Source of the DNA: Rhizobium sp. AQ_MP
GTDB taxonomy: Bacteria; Pseudomonadota; Alphaproteobacteria; Rhizobiales; Rhizobiaceae
DNA length: 64,000 nt
Assembly (NCBI RefSeq): GCF_014237835.1
Contig: NZ_JACJVI010000014.1
Coordinates: 62,001-126,000, forward strand
Reading direction: 5' to 3'
This document shows positions 41,163 to 49,577 of the stretch, in pieces. The position numbers were made by a program, and so were the translations under genes. The notes beneath the pieces are model-generated. The model was not told the DNA's origin. It saw nothing but the letters and a program-made list of their open reading frames with translations, and did no database searches. Within the stretch, counting starts at the first letter, position 1, and every line of letters starts with the position of its first letter.

Positions 41163-42734
41163 TCAGCTCACGGGAGCAACTGTCGTCTGGGCCACTCTCG
41201 TCTGCAAATAGGTCAGGACGTCTGCCGGAGCGAACGGTTTCGAAAACAGGAAGCCCTGCGCCTCGCCGATGCCCAGCAACTTGATGAAGTCCAGCTGATT
41301 ATCGGTTTCGATGCCCTCGATCGTGGTGCGGATCTGAAAGGTCTCCGAAAGCTTGTGCATCAGGTCGACCAGTTTGGCACCCTGGGTCGTCTCCAGCATT
41401 TGTTGGGCAAAGGAGCGATCGATCTTCAATTCATCCAGCGGGAAAAGCCTGAGATTGTTGATCGATGAGAAACCGGTTCCGAAGTCGTCCAGCGCAATAC
41501 GGACACCCGCCGACCGCAGCTCGGCCAGACTGCGGCAGACGAGGTCGATATCGACGGAGAAAACGGCTTCCGTGACCTCGACGGTGAACCGTTCCGGTGA
41601 CAGGCCGGTCTCGACAAGGCAATCGAGAATATGTGCGACGAACTGCGGATCCTTGAACTGGTCGCCGGACACGTTGACACTGACGCCGGTAGGCGCAGGC
41701 CATGTCACGGCGGCCGCACAGGCCTGCTGAACAACCCATTTGCCGATGACCTGAATGACCCCGGTCTTTTCCGCCAGAGGAATGAAGACATCCGGTGTGA
41801 TCAGCCCCTTCTCGGGATGGCGCCAGCGCAGCAGCGCCTCGAGCGACCTGACTTCCCCGTTCTGCACACCGACGATAGGCTGATACTCGAGATAGAATTC
41901 GCCATCGACGAAGCCGCGGGCAAGGTCTCTCTCCAGTTCGAGCCCTTGCCTGACCTCGCGGGCGACGGACTCGTCATAGAACGCATGGGCCGGCCCGAAG
42001 ACCTCCTTGGCCCGATAAAGCGCGAGATCAGCACTTTGCAGCAGTGTGGCCACATCTCGGTCCTGTGCAGAAATCATGACCGCACCGATGCTCACGCCGG
42101 TCATGATCCGACCCTGGGCGAGTTCGAAAGGCTCCGACATGGCATGCTCGATCGCCAGGCAGAAGAACTCCGCGACCGGTCGCCGCCTCGCCTGGGGCAG
42201 GACAACAGCGAATTCATCAGCCCCGACTCGATAAAGTTCGGCCTCTTCGCCCGCGGCCTGGCGGAGGCGATCGGCAACGGCCGTCAGCAGACTATCGCCG
42301 GCAGCGTGCCCGAGCGTGTCATTGACGTATTTGAAGCGGTCGAGATCGATGAGCAGCAGCGTGCCGCTGTCATGGCTTCCGGCCTCAAGCCGTTTGGCCA
42401 GGGCTTCGGTCAGGGTCTGACGATTCCCAAGCCCCGTCAAAGTATCGGTGCGGGAAGCGGCTTCGAGTGCAGTCGCTCCACCTTCCAGACGTCGGATCCG
42501 CTCATGCAGCGACGTCTCCCAGGCAGCGATTCGCCAGCCGACAGCACCGCCGACGAGCGGCAGGCCAAGACCAGCCACCAGGGACCATCCATCGACGAAG
42601 GCGCCGGAAAGCGCAGTAAAGCCGGACTGAGCAATGAATGGAACCGCGATCGCAAGAGGCGCGGCCGCCCCGCCGACAAAGCCGGCCAGGCCGTAGCGCA
42701 GACGCCTGCTGATCGGGATTTCACTTAACATCAT
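41163..42734 (-). CDS. GGDEF/EAL c-di-GMP signalling protein
   Basis: The 523-residue protein has two N-terminal membrane helices (about 15-35 and 42-60) then GGDEF and EAL domains. The GGDEF site is altered (RVGADEF, with Ala for the second Gly), so cyclase activity may be lost or reduced. The EAL domain keeps EALLRW, NVSGDQF, EVTEAVF, DDFGTGFSS and KIDRSF, the set needed for phosphodiesterase activity. Net c-di-GMP breakdown is inferred. Start at the first of two adjacent ATGs, with AGGGG upstream. Confidence 0.9.
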   Translation of the reverse strand: MMLSEIPISRRLRYGLAGFVGGAAAPLAIAVPFIAQSGFTALSGAFVDGWSLVAGLGLPLVGGAVGWRIAAWETSLHERIRRLEGGATALEAASRTDTLTGLGNRQTLTEALAKRLEAGSHDSGTLLLIDLDRFKYVNDTLGHAAGDSLLTAVADRLRQAAGEEAELYRVGADEFAVVLPQARRRPVAEFFCLAIEHAMSEPFELAQGRIMTGVSIGAVMISAQDRDVATLLQSADLALYRAKEVFGPAHAFYDESVAREVRQGLELERDLARGFVDGEFYLEYQPIVGVQNGEVRSLEALLRWRHPEKGLITPDVFIPLAEKTGVIQVIGKWVVQQACAAAVTWPAPTGVSVNVSGDQFKDPQFVAHILDCLVETGLSPERFTVEVTEAVFSVDIDLVCRSLAELRSAGVRIALDDFGTGFSSINNLRLFPLDELKIDRSFAQQMLETTQGAKLVDLMHKLSETFQIRTTIEGIETDNQLDFIKLLGIGEAQGFLFSKPFAPADVLTYLQTRVAQTTVAPVS

Positions 42735-42809
42735 GTTAAACACCCCTGAAATAACTGACGAGAATTTGCATAAAATGCATTGAAATTCGGTTACCGTCAC
42801 CCCGGTGCA

Positions 42810-42827
42810 GCGTCATCAAACTGTAGC
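42810..42827 (+). promoter_or_regulatory. Possible PHO box upstream of btaAB
   Basis: GCGTCAT, CAAA, CTGTAGC matches the rhizobial PhoB consensus (two CTGTCAT/C-like 7-mers with a 4-base spacer) at 12 of 18 positions and ends 46 bases before the btaA start. In Sinorhizobium btaAB is known to be PhoB-dependent; this site fits but is only a motif match. Confidence 0.45.
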
Positions 42828-42873
42828 AACGCGGAGCTACACGCCGTGAAACCCAACAGGACGGCGGATCGAC

Positions 42874-44124
42874 ATGACTGAGCTTGCACCCGATGCCGGA
42901 TTTCGTGGAAACGAGAAGCTGAAGGATGCTCTGCTGCAGCACGCGGCACTGTCGCCCGCAGGGCTCTCCGAACGCCTGTTCGGCCTGCTCTTCTCCGGCC
43001 TCGTTTACGCGCAGATCTGGGAGGATCCCGAGGTCGACATGGAGGCGATGGACCTGGCAGAGGGTCACAGGATTGTCACCATCGGCTCCGGCGGCTGCAA
43101 CATGCTGGCCTATCTGAGCCGACGTCCGGGCTCGATCGACGTGGTGGACCTGAACCCCAATCATGTCGCGCTGAACCGCCTGAAGCTGGCAGCCTTCCGG
43201 ACTTTGCCGGACCATGCCGCGGTCCGACGCTTCCTCGGCGAGCACTCGGTCTCCTCGAACACCCGCCTTTACGATCGCCACATAGCCCCTGTCCTTGACG
43301 CCGCCACCCGCAGCTACTGGGACTCGCGTGGTCCGGCGGGCCGTCGGCGTATCTCCGTCTTCAACCGCAACATCTACAGGACCGGGCTGCTCGGACGCTT
43401 CATCACCATCGGCCACCTGATTGCCCGCAGCCATGGCGTTCGCCTGGAAGAACTTGCAGCAACCCGCTCGTTGCGCGAGCAGCGCATGTTCTTCGATAGC
43501 CGGATCGCGCCGCTCTTCGACAAGCCGTTGATCCGCTGGCTGACCCGCCGCAAGAGCTCGCTCTTTGGTCTTGGCATTCCGCCACAGCAATATGACGAAC
43601 TCGCCTCGTTGGCGGATGACGGCACGATCGCGCCCGTGCTGCGCCATCGTCTCGAAAAGCTCTGCTGCCATTTCCTGCTGCGGGACAACTATTTCGCCTG
43701 GCAGGCCTTCATGCGCCGCTATCCAAGGCCGGAAGAAGGGGGCATGCCGACCTACCTGCAGGAGCGGCACTATCCGGCAATTCGGGATACTGTAGACCGC
43801 GTGACGGTCCACCACGCGAATTTCACGGAACTCCTGGCGACGAAGCCCGCAGCCAGCGTTGATCGTTACGTCCTCCTCGATGCGCAGGATTGGATGAATC
43901 CGCGTCAGCTGACCGAACTGTGGACTGAAATCACGCGCACCGCAGCCGATGGCGCCTGCGTCATCTTCCGCACGGCCGCGGAAGAAAGCATCCTGAACGG
44001 CAAGCTGACCCCGGATCTGCTGGGTCAATGGGACTATCAGGCAACCCGCTCCCAGACACTCAACCGGCAGGACCGTTCCGCCATTTATGGTGGCTTCCAC
44101 ATCTACGTAAAGCGGCAGGCATGA
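42874..44124 (+). CDS. btaA: SAM:diacylglycerol 3-amino-3-carboxypropyltransferase (betaine lipid synthesis)
   Basis: BtaA (416 residues, DUF3419) moves the aminocarboxypropyl group of SAM to diacylglycerol to give diacylglyceryl homoserine, the first step of DGTS synthesis. Seen: SGLVYAQIWEDPEVDMEAM, the SAM-binding VTIGSGGCNMLAYLSR, VDLNPNHVALNRLK and the C-terminal YVLLDAQDWMNPRQLTELW. Its stop overlaps the btaB start (ATGA). DGTS replaces phospholipids when phosphate is scarce. Confidence 0.95.
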   Translation: MTELAPDAGFRGNEKLKDALLQHAALSPAGLSERLFGLLFSGLVYAQIWEDPEVDMEAMDLAEGHRIVTIGSGGCNMLAYLSRRPGSIDVVDLNPNHVALNRLKLAAFRTLPDHAAVRRFLGEHSVSSNTRLYDRHIAPVLDAATRSYWDSRGPAGRRRISVFNRNIYRTGLLGRFITIGHLIARSHGVRLEELAATRSLREQRMFFDSRIAPLFDKPLIRWLTRRKSSLFGLGIPPQQYDELASLADDGTIAPVLRHRLEKLCCHFLLRDNYFAWQAFMRRYPRPEEGGMPTYLQERHYPAIRDTVDRVTVHHANFTELLATKPAASVDRYVLLDAQDWMNPRQLTELWTEITRTAADGACVIFRTAAEESILNGKLTPDLLGQWDYQATRSQTLNRQDRSAIYGGFHIYVKRQA

Positions 44125-44789
44125 CCGAGAGCCCGACGATCGTCACCGCCGCAGATCAAGCGAGTCACGCAGAGAGCATGGACAGGATGTACCGCTACCA
44201 GCGGCACATCTACGACCTGACGCGCAAGTACTATCTGCTCGGCCGCGATCACATGATTGCAAACCTCAATCTGCCGTCGACCGGATCGCTGCTGGAGATC
44301 GGCTGCGGCACTGGCCGCAACCTGGTGCTGGCCCGCAAGCACTTTCCAACGGCACGGCTTTACGGGCTCGACATCTCGGCAGAGATGCTGGCGACGGCGC
44401 GGTCAAAGTTTCGCGGCACGACCTCTCCGCCGAAACTGGCGGTGGCGGATGCGACGGCCTTCCGACCGGTCGATTTCGCCGAACCCCATTTCGACCGCGT
44501 GATGATCTCCTATGCGCTGTCAATGATACCGGACTGGCAGGCGGCAATCGATCGCGGGATCGAAGCGCTCGGCCCTTCGGGATCCCTGCATATGGTCGAC
44601 TTCGGCCAGCAGGAAGGCTTGCCGCGCTGGTGTCGTAGCGCGCTGCAGGCGTGGCTTGCACGCTTCCATGTTACCCCTCGCCCCGACTTGAGAGCCGTCC
44701 TCGATCACCGCGCGTCAGCGAACGGCCTGCAGCTGAGTTTCGAGCCCCTCGGGCACGGCTATGCCTGGCACGCCGTCCTGCGGCGCTGA
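44121..44789 (+). CDS. btaB: Diacylglyceryl homoserine N-methyltransferase (betaine lipid synthesis)
   Basis: A 222-residue class I SAM methyltransferase with LLEIGCGTGRNL (57-68) and LYGLDISAEMLATA; position after btaA and matching N-terminus (MDRMYRYQRHIYDLTRKYYL, typical for BtaB) identify it. It adds three methyl groups to the homoserine head group to complete DGTS. The ATG at 44121 overlaps the btaA stop; the open frame extends upstream inside btaA but without conservation. Confidence 0.94.
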   Translation: MTESPTIVTAADQASHAESMDRMYRYQRHIYDLTRKYYLLGRDHMIANLNLPSTGSLLEIGCGTGRNLVLARKHFPTARLYGLDISAEMLATARSKFRGTTSPPKLAVADATAFRPVDFAEPHFDRVMISYALSMIPDWQAAIDRGIEALGPSGSLHMVDFGQQEGLPRWCRSALQAWLARFHVTPRPDLRAVLDHRASANGLQLSFEPLGHGYAWHAVLRR

Positions 44790-44921
44790 CTGCTTCGCGC
44801 AAGCAACATTGCATCTAATGCGGATTTGACGATGATGGGCGACGATTTGCGCGTCTGTCCTACTTGGCGCGTTGCGTCCAACTGGCGCATCCTGCTGGAA
44901 ATTCGAGATCACGGACCCCTA

Positions 44922-45701
44922 ATGCGGTGGCTTTCTGCACTTCTTCTTCCACTTTGCCTCACGGCCACCGCCTGCACCTCCGGATCCTATGACCTTTTGG
45001 AAACCGCGGCCATGTCGCCGCGATTCCAGGACACGGATCCCCAGCATTTCGATGGCAAGACTCCGCATCGCCACGAGGTGCATGGCATCGATGTCTCCAA
45101 GTGGAACGGCGACGTCGACTGGCGACAGGTGAAGAAGTCCGGCGTTGCGTTCGTCTTCATCAAGGCGACGGAAGGCAAGGACATGCTGGATCCGCGGTTT
45201 AAAGACTATTGGCAGGGTGCCAGCGACGCCGACATCCCGCATGCGGCCTACCACTTCTATTACTTCTGTTCCTCGGCCGACGAACAGGCCGACTGGTTCA
45301 TTCGCAATGTGCCACGCGATGCAAATCTTCTGCCGCCGGTGCTCGACGTGGAATGGAACCCGACATCACCGACTTGCCGCCTGAGGCCGGATCCTGCGAC
45401 GGTACGTGCGGAAATGCAGCGGTTCATGCGGCGCATTGAGGCCCACTACGGCAAGCGCCCGATCATCTATACCTCGGTCGACTTTCATCGCGATAACCTC
45501 GAAGGCGCCTTCAAGGATCATCATTTCTGGGTTCGGGCCGTCGCCCAGCATCCGAGCATCGTCTATCCGGAACGCCGCTGGTCCTTCTGGCAGTACACCT
45601 CGACGGGTGTGATCCCCGGCATCAGCGGAGAGACCGACATCAACGTCTTTGCCGGCACGCAGAAGAACTGGCAGAATTGGCTCGCCGCCGTCTCGAAATG
45701 A
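44922..45701 (+). CDS. GH25 muramidase (lysozyme), probable lipoprotein
   Basis: A 259-residue protein with a signal peptide and possible lipobox TATAC (Cys18; weaker than consensus) followed by a GH25 domain: HGIDVSKWNGDVDW, FVFIKATEGKD, AAYHFYYF, PPVLDVEWN (acidic catalytic pair) and WSFWQYTSTGVIPGI near the end. It cleaves MurNAc-GlcNAc bonds hydrolytically. The gene stands alone between btaAB and an MltB-type gene, all on the plus strand. Confidence 0.92.
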   Translation: MRWLSALLLPLCLTATACTSGSYDLLETAAMSPRFQDTDPQHFDGKTPHRHEVHGIDVSKWNGDVDWRQVKKSGVAFVFIKATEGKDMLDPRFKDYWQGASDADIPHAAYHFYYFCSSADEQADWFIRNVPRDANLLPPVLDVEWNPTSPTCRLRPDPATVRAEMQRFMRRIEAHYGKRPIIYTSVDFHRDNLEGAFKDHHFWVRAVAQHPSIVYPERRWSFWQYTSTGVIPGISGETDINVFAGTQKNWQNWLAAVSK

Positions 45702-45800
45702 TCGCAAACACAGCCTAGAGGCTCTGCCAAACCACCTGAAGTGACCGGACGTATGGCAGAACTGGCGATGCGACGGAACCTCAACATGAAGGAACGATCG

Positions 45801-46988
45801 ATGAAGAAAGTCCGGCGTCTTGCGCTCCCCCTCGCCCTGCTCCTGGCCTCGACGGGTCTGGCCCAGGCCCAGCAGCAGTGCGGTGGCGATCTCGCGACCT
45901 TCCTGGACGGCGTCAAGGCGGAAGCCGTTGCCGCGGGCACCCCGGCCGATGTCGCCGACAAGGCGCTGGCCGGAGCGGCGATCGACCAGAAGGTTCTTTC
46001 CCGCGACCGCTCCCAGGGTGTGTTCCGCCAGACCTTCCTCGAATTCTCCGGCAGAACCGTGAGCCAGGCTCGCCTTGATATCGGCCGGCAGAAGATCAAG
46101 GAATATGCCGAAGTCTTCGCCCGCGCCGAGCAGGAGTTCGGCGTGCCGGCAGGTGTCATCACCGCCTTCTGGGCCATGGAAACCGACTTTGGCGCGGTCC
46201 AGGGCGATTTCAACACGCGTAACGCCCTGGTGACCCTAGCTCATGACTGCCGCCGACCGGAGCTTTTCCGCCCGCAACTTCTCGCCCTCATCAAGATGGT
46301 CGAGCATGGCGACCTGGAGCCCGCGAGCAATACCGGCGCCTGGGCCGGCGAAATCGGTCAGGTCCAGATGCTTCCGGAGGACATCATCGCTTTCGGCATC
46401 GACGGGGACGGCGATGGTCACGTCAATGTCAAGCAGAGCAGCCCCGATGCGATCCTGACGGCGGCAAAATTCATCCAGCATCTCGGCTTCAAACGCGGCG
46501 AACCCTGGATCCAGGAAGTCACGATCCCGGACAATCTGCCCTTCGAAAAATCCGGTCTCGGCGGCACGCTGACCGCTGGCGAATGGTTCTCGCTCGGTGT
46601 CCAGCCACGCGATGGCAACACGGCCTTCTCGTCTCTGCCGGCAGCGCTCGTGCTGCCGCAGGGCCGCAAGGGGCCGGCCTTTATCACCTATCCGAACTTC
46701 AACATCTATCTCGAATGGAACCAGTCCTTCATCTACACGACCTCGGCAGCCTATTTCGCCACCCGCTTCGGCGGCGCACCGGTCTACCAGAAGGGCAATC
46801 CCGAACAGGGCCTCGACGTCGATCAGATGAAGGCGCTTCAAACCAAGTTGCAGGGGCTTGGCCACGACGTTGGCAAGATCGACGGGATCCTGGGCGGCGG
46901 CACGCGCGTGGCTGTGCAGAAGGAACAGCAGCGGATCGGTCTGCCGGCCGACGGTTGGCCGACACCTGCCCTTCTCAGCGCGCTCTGA
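45801..46988 (+). CDS. Lytic murein transglycosylase, MltB family with peptidoglycan-binding domain
   Basis: A 395-residue periplasmic enzyme. Signal peptide ends AQA (about 23), SLT_2 domain with catalytic Glu127 (ITAFWAMETDFG), QVQMLPEDIIAFGID, HVNVKQSSPDAI and WNQSFIYTTSAAYFATR; peptidoglycan_binding_1 at about 335-392 (LDVDQMKALQTKLQGLGHDV). ATG at 45801 has AAGGA seven bases upstream. There is no lipobox, so it is soluble, unlike E. coli MltB. It ends 27 bases before a strong terminator. Confidence 0.94.
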   Translation: MKKVRRLALPLALLLASTGLAQAQQQCGGDLATFLDGVKAEAVAAGTPADVADKALAGAAIDQKVLSRDRSQGVFRQTFLEFSGRTVSQARLDIGRQKIKEYAEVFARAEQEFGVPAGVITAFWAMETDFGAVQGDFNTRNALVTLAHDCRRPELFRPQLLALIKMVEHGDLEPASNTGAWAGEIGQVQMLPEDIIAFGIDGDGDGHVNVKQSSPDAILTAAKFIQHLGFKRGEPWIQEVTIPDNLPFEKSGLGGTLTAGEWFSLGVQPRDGNTAFSSLPAALVLPQGRKGPAFITYPNFNIYLEWNQSFIYTTSAAYFATRFGGAPVYQKGNPEQGLDVDQMKALQTKLQGLGHDVGKIDGILGGGTRVAVQKEQQRIGLPADGWPTPALLSAL

Positions 46989-47011
46989 AACATCAGTCGA
47001 TAATCAAACTC

Positions 47012-47045
47012 AAAGCCGGGTCGATAAAGTCGCCCCGGCTTTTTT
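47012..47045 (+). terminator. Rho-independent terminator of the MltB-type gene
   Basis: AGCCGGG (47014-47020) and CCCGGCT (47034-47040) form the stem with a 13-base loop, followed by TTTTT. Confidence 0.85.
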
Positions 47046-47238
47046 CGTTGTCCTCAAGCACCGCGGGCCGAGCTGGACAAATGCGAAGAAAGCCGTCCCG
47101 AAGCCTGGCGGCCCCTCACGGAAATTAAACTTCATTAACAGGACGAGAGTGCAGATAACCCACTGACACTTCTAGGTTATTGAAGGATTCAGATAAGTTT
47201 TCCACCGCATATTACCGCAGCGCAGCACAGAATTGGCC

Positions 47239-47266
47239 TTGCACTGACACAAATCGGACATAATAT
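47239..47266 (+). promoter_or_regulatory. Sigma-70-type promoter of the 25-residue membrane protein gene
   Basis: TTGCAC (47239-47244) and TAATAT (47261-47266) are separated by 16 bases. The -10 ends 26 bases before the start codon, giving a short leader with a strong AAGGAGG ribosome site. Confidence 0.55.
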
Positions 47267-47292
47267 CTAACGGTCAACGCAAGGAGGCACAC

Positions 47293-47370
47293 ATGGGACT
47301 GACCAATTCTATCAATGTCCTGATCGTCGGTGCAGCGTTTGTTTTTATCGCCACGATGCTGTTCATCTGA
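47293..47370 (+). CDS. 25-residue single-helix membrane protein, unknown function
   Basis: The protein begins MGLTNSINVLIVGAAFVF and ends ATMLFI: a short polar N-terminus followed by one hydrophobic helix of about 18 residues. AAGGAGG (47281-47287) lies six bases before the ATG, a promoter precedes it and a strong terminator follows 75 bases after the stop, so it looks like a complete single-gene unit. I do not recognise a family. Small membrane proteins of this kind often regulate a larger membrane partner; this is only an analogy. Too small for ordinary gene finders. Confidence 0.75.
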   Translation: MGLTNSINVLIVGAAFVFIATMLFI

Positions 47371-47444
47371 CACAGGTCGAATGAACCCACCCATGGGTTG
47401 GCCGGGCTCGGCCTCTCCAGCATTCAATGACTTCCAGAGTGAAG

Positions 47445-47481
47445 AAGAGGCGCATGACACGAACCGTCATGCGCCTCTTTT
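47445..47481 (+). terminator. Strong terminator, 14-bp stem, between the small gene and metF
   Basis: AAGAGGCGCATGAC (47445-47458) and GTCATGCGCCTCTT (47466-47479) pair perfectly around a 7-base loop, then TTTTC. It is strongest on the plus strand; on the minus strand it lies 16 bases after the metF stop and may also stop that transcript (CTTCTTC follows). Confidence 0.85.
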
Positions 47482-47497
47482 CACGACATAGATTGCC

Positions 47498-48406
47498 TCA
47501 GGCGGCAGCGCCGGAAAGCCGATCGTTTCTTCCGGTCACGCCGAGACGTTCCAGTGTCGCAATCGTCAGCGGCGCCCTGTTCATCGTATAGATATGAAAT
47601 TCATGCACCCCGCGGTTCGCGAGATCGGCGATCTGCTCGGCCGCGATATCGGCGGCGACCGCAGCACACGCCAGCGCATCGCCCTCTGTTCCCTCGAACC
47701 GCTCGTCGAGGAAGGCGGGAATGCTTGCACCGCACATCGAGGCGAACCGCTTCAACTGCGTCAGGTTCTGGATCGGCATGATGCCCGGTACGATCGGGAT
47801 GGTAATGCCGGCCTTGCGGACTCTCTCCAGATAACGCTCGAAGATGTCGTTGTCGAAGAAGAACTGGGTCAGCGCGCGCGTCGCGCCCGCATCGACCTTC
47901 TGCTTCAGCATGTCCAGGTCAACGTCATCGGTGCCGCTTTCCGGATGACGCTCCGGATAGGCAGAGACGGAAATCTCGAAGTCGCCGATCTGGCGCAGGC
48001 CGGCCACAAGATCCGCAGCGTTGACGAAGCCGCCTGGATGGGGCTCGTAACGCGTCCCAACACCGCCCTGCGGGTCGCCACGCAGCGCGACGAAATGGCG
48101 AACACCAGCAGCGCGGAATTCTTCGACCACGGCATGCACCTCTTCGCGCGTGGCCCCGACACAGGTCAGGTGCGAGGCTGTGGCCAGCGGAGTGTCATTG
48201 ATCAGCCGCTTCACTGTTGCAAGGGTCGGTTCCCGCGTGGTACCGCCCGCACCATAGGTGACGGAAACGAAGTCGGGCTGGTAAGGCTGCAGCGCCTTGA
48301 CCGTCTGCCACAGCTGATCTTCCATGTCGGGAGACTTCGGGGGAAAAAACTCAAACGAGATCCGCGCAGCGGGGATCTTGGCGATGGGCCGTTCGGGCTT
48401 CGTCAT
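47498..48406 (-). CDS. metF: Methylenetetrahydrofolate reductase
   Basis: FAD enzyme (302 residues) reducing 5,10-methylene-THF to 5-methyl-THF, methyl donor for methionine synthesis. ISFEFFPPKSP at the start, VSVTYGAGGTTRE, VALRGDPQGG, VSAYPERHPES and ALTQFFFDNDIFERYL are all MetF motifs. Its ATG abuts the stop of the upstream ArsR-type regulator, so the two are one operon controlled by the palindrome at 49433-49454. Confidence 0.96.
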   Translation of the reverse strand: MTKPERPIAKIPAARISFEFFPPKSPDMEDQLWQTVKALQPYQPDFVSVTYGAGGTTREPTLATVKRLINDTPLATASHLTCVGATREEVHAVVEEFRAAGVRHFVALRGDPQGGVGTRYEPHPGGFVNAADLVAGLRQIGDFEISVSAYPERHPESGTDDVDLDMLKQKVDAGATRALTQFFFDNDIFERYLERVRKAGITIPIVPGIMPIQNLTQLKRFASMCGASIPAFLDERFEGTEGDALACAAVAADIAAEQIADLANRGVHEFHIYTMNRAPLTIATLERLGVTGRNDRLSGAAA

Positions 48407-49414
48407 TTATCTGCTCCCGGTCTTTGCCAGAGGTTGTTCTAAAACGCTCGGTTGAGCCTCACTCCCACGTCGAGCGAGCCAGATGGTCACGGTCAGTCCG
48501 CGCCCGGCCGCGCTCTCAGGCGGAAGGTCAAGCACGTTTTCGACAGTCAGCCCCTGACGCCCGAGCCATTCGGCCATCACGCCATGGGAAAAGCCGAGGC
48601 GCACATGGGCATGCTCGTCACGAAGATATTCGTGACCATGCGGAGCCAGATCGATGATTGCCAGTCGCCCGCCCGGCTTCAGCATGCGTGCCGCCTCGGC
48701 GAGCGCCAGCTCCGGCTCCTCAAGAAAATGAAGGACCTGGTGGATGGTGACGAGATCGTAGTCGGCAGCATCCAGCGGCAGGTTCAAAATGTCGCCATGA
48801 CGCACGCTCGCCGACAGGATGCCCTCCTTGTCTAGATTGGACCGTGCGACCGCCAGCATGTCGCGGCTGGCATCGATGCCGATGGCGCGCCGATAGCGCG
48901 GCGCGAGCAATTGCAGGATACGGCCCGTTCCCGTGCCGAGGTCGAGCATGCTTTCGACCGCCTCTGTTCCGACGAGCCGCAGGAGCGCAGCTTCCACGTC
49001 GGCATCGTTGACATGCAGACGGCGCAGTTCGTCCCATTCGGAGGCATTGCGGCTGAAATAGGCCTGTGCCTTCTCCGCCCTCGCCCGCTTGACGCCGGCC
49101 AGACGATCACGATCGCGCTGGAGAACCGGGTCCGAGCCGTCTGCCGCATCCAGGAGAAGCCGGATCAGAGACGCACCATCCCCCTCCTGCTTCAGACGAA
49201 AGTAAGCCCAGGCCCCTTCCTGATAGCGGTCGATGAGATCGGCTTCGGCCAGCAGCTTGAGATGCCGAGAAATTCGCGGCTGCGACTGCCCGAGAATTTC
49301 TGTAAGATCGGTGACGGTCAGGTCGCCGGACGCAAGAAGGGTCAACAGACGCAGGCGAGTGGGCTCACCGGCCGCCTTCAGCAAATCCACCAGAGTATCG
49401 ACACCGAGTTTCAT
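48407..49414 (-). CDS. ArsR-family regulator fused to a SAM-methyltransferase domain (methionine-cycle regulator)
   Basis: The protein (335 residues) joins an ArsR winged helix (about 8-78, GQSQPRISRHLKLLAEADLI is the recognition region) to a class I methyltransferase domain (VESMLDLGTGTGRIL, 153-167; GILSASVRHGDILNLPL; RMLKPGGRLAIIDLAP). It contains no cysteine, so it cannot be a thiolate metal sensor. The fused SAM-binding domain and the metF partner point to sensing of SAM or S-adenosylhomocysteine. ATG at 49414; GTG codons just before it are alternatives. Autoregulation through the palindrome at the promoter is likely. Confidence 0.88.
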   Translation of the reverse strand: MKLGVDTLVDLLKAAGEPTRLRLLTLLASGDLTVTDLTEILGQSQPRISRHLKLLAEADLIDRYQEGAWAYFRLKQEGDGASLIRLLLDAADGSDPVLQRDRDRLAGVKRARAEKAQAYFSRNASEWDELRRLHVNDADVEAALLRLVGTEAVESMLDLGTGTGRILQLLAPRYRRAIGIDASRDMLAVARSNLDKEGILSASVRHGDILNLPLDAADYDLVTIHQVLHFLEEPELALAEAARMLKPGGRLAIIDLAPHGHEYLRDEHAHVRLGFSHGVMAEWLGRQGLTVENVLDLPPESAAGRGLTVTIWLARRGSEAQPSVLEQPLAKTGSR

Positions 49415-49432
49415 TCGCACCACCGCAATAAC

Positions 49433-49454
49433 GACATAAAGATATCTTTATGTC
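49433..49454 (-). promoter_or_regulatory. 22-bp perfect palindrome: operator of the regulator-metF operon
   Basis: GACATAAAGAT followed by its exact reverse complement, no spacer. It lies 18 bases upstream of the regulator's start codon and covers the likely -10. Size and symmetry fit a dimeric ArsR-type protein. Confidence 0.8.
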
Positions 49455-49473
49455 TTTCTGGTGCGAGATGCAA
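49445..49473 (-). promoter_or_regulatory. Promoter of the regulator-metF operon
   Basis: On the minus strand TTGCAT (49473-49468) and TAAAGA (49450-49445) are 17 bases apart. The -10 lies inside the palindrome, so a bound repressor would occlude it. Confidence 0.55.
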
Positions 49474-49511
49474 GTCTGAATCTGCTCTATCGAGCCTATG
49501 CGACGACAAAC

Positions 49512-49540
49512 AAAAACGGCCGCCTCACTCGGGCGGCCGC
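49512..49540 (-). terminator. Rho-independent terminator of the MCP gene
   Basis: On the minus strand CGGCCGCC (49539-49532) pairs with GGCGGCCG (49524-49517) around a 7-base loop, followed by TTTTTG. It is 38 bases after the MCP stop. Confidence 0.85.
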
Positions 49541-49577
49541 CGCAGGTTTTCTGCTTGGGAAGGGATAAAGAACCCGT

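Larger units (their letters stand above)
46989..47292 (+). other. Gap between the MltB-type gene and the 25-residue gene
   Basis: 304 bases with a terminator at the left end, a promoter at the right end (47239-47266) and nothing recognisable between; the middle is AT-richer than the coding flanks. Confidence 0.55.

Noticed and set aside
49415-49577. SAM-II or other riboswitch in front of the regulator-metF operon
   Set aside because: The leader is short and occupied by the palindromic operator and promoter; no riboswitch-like pseudoknot sequence is visible.
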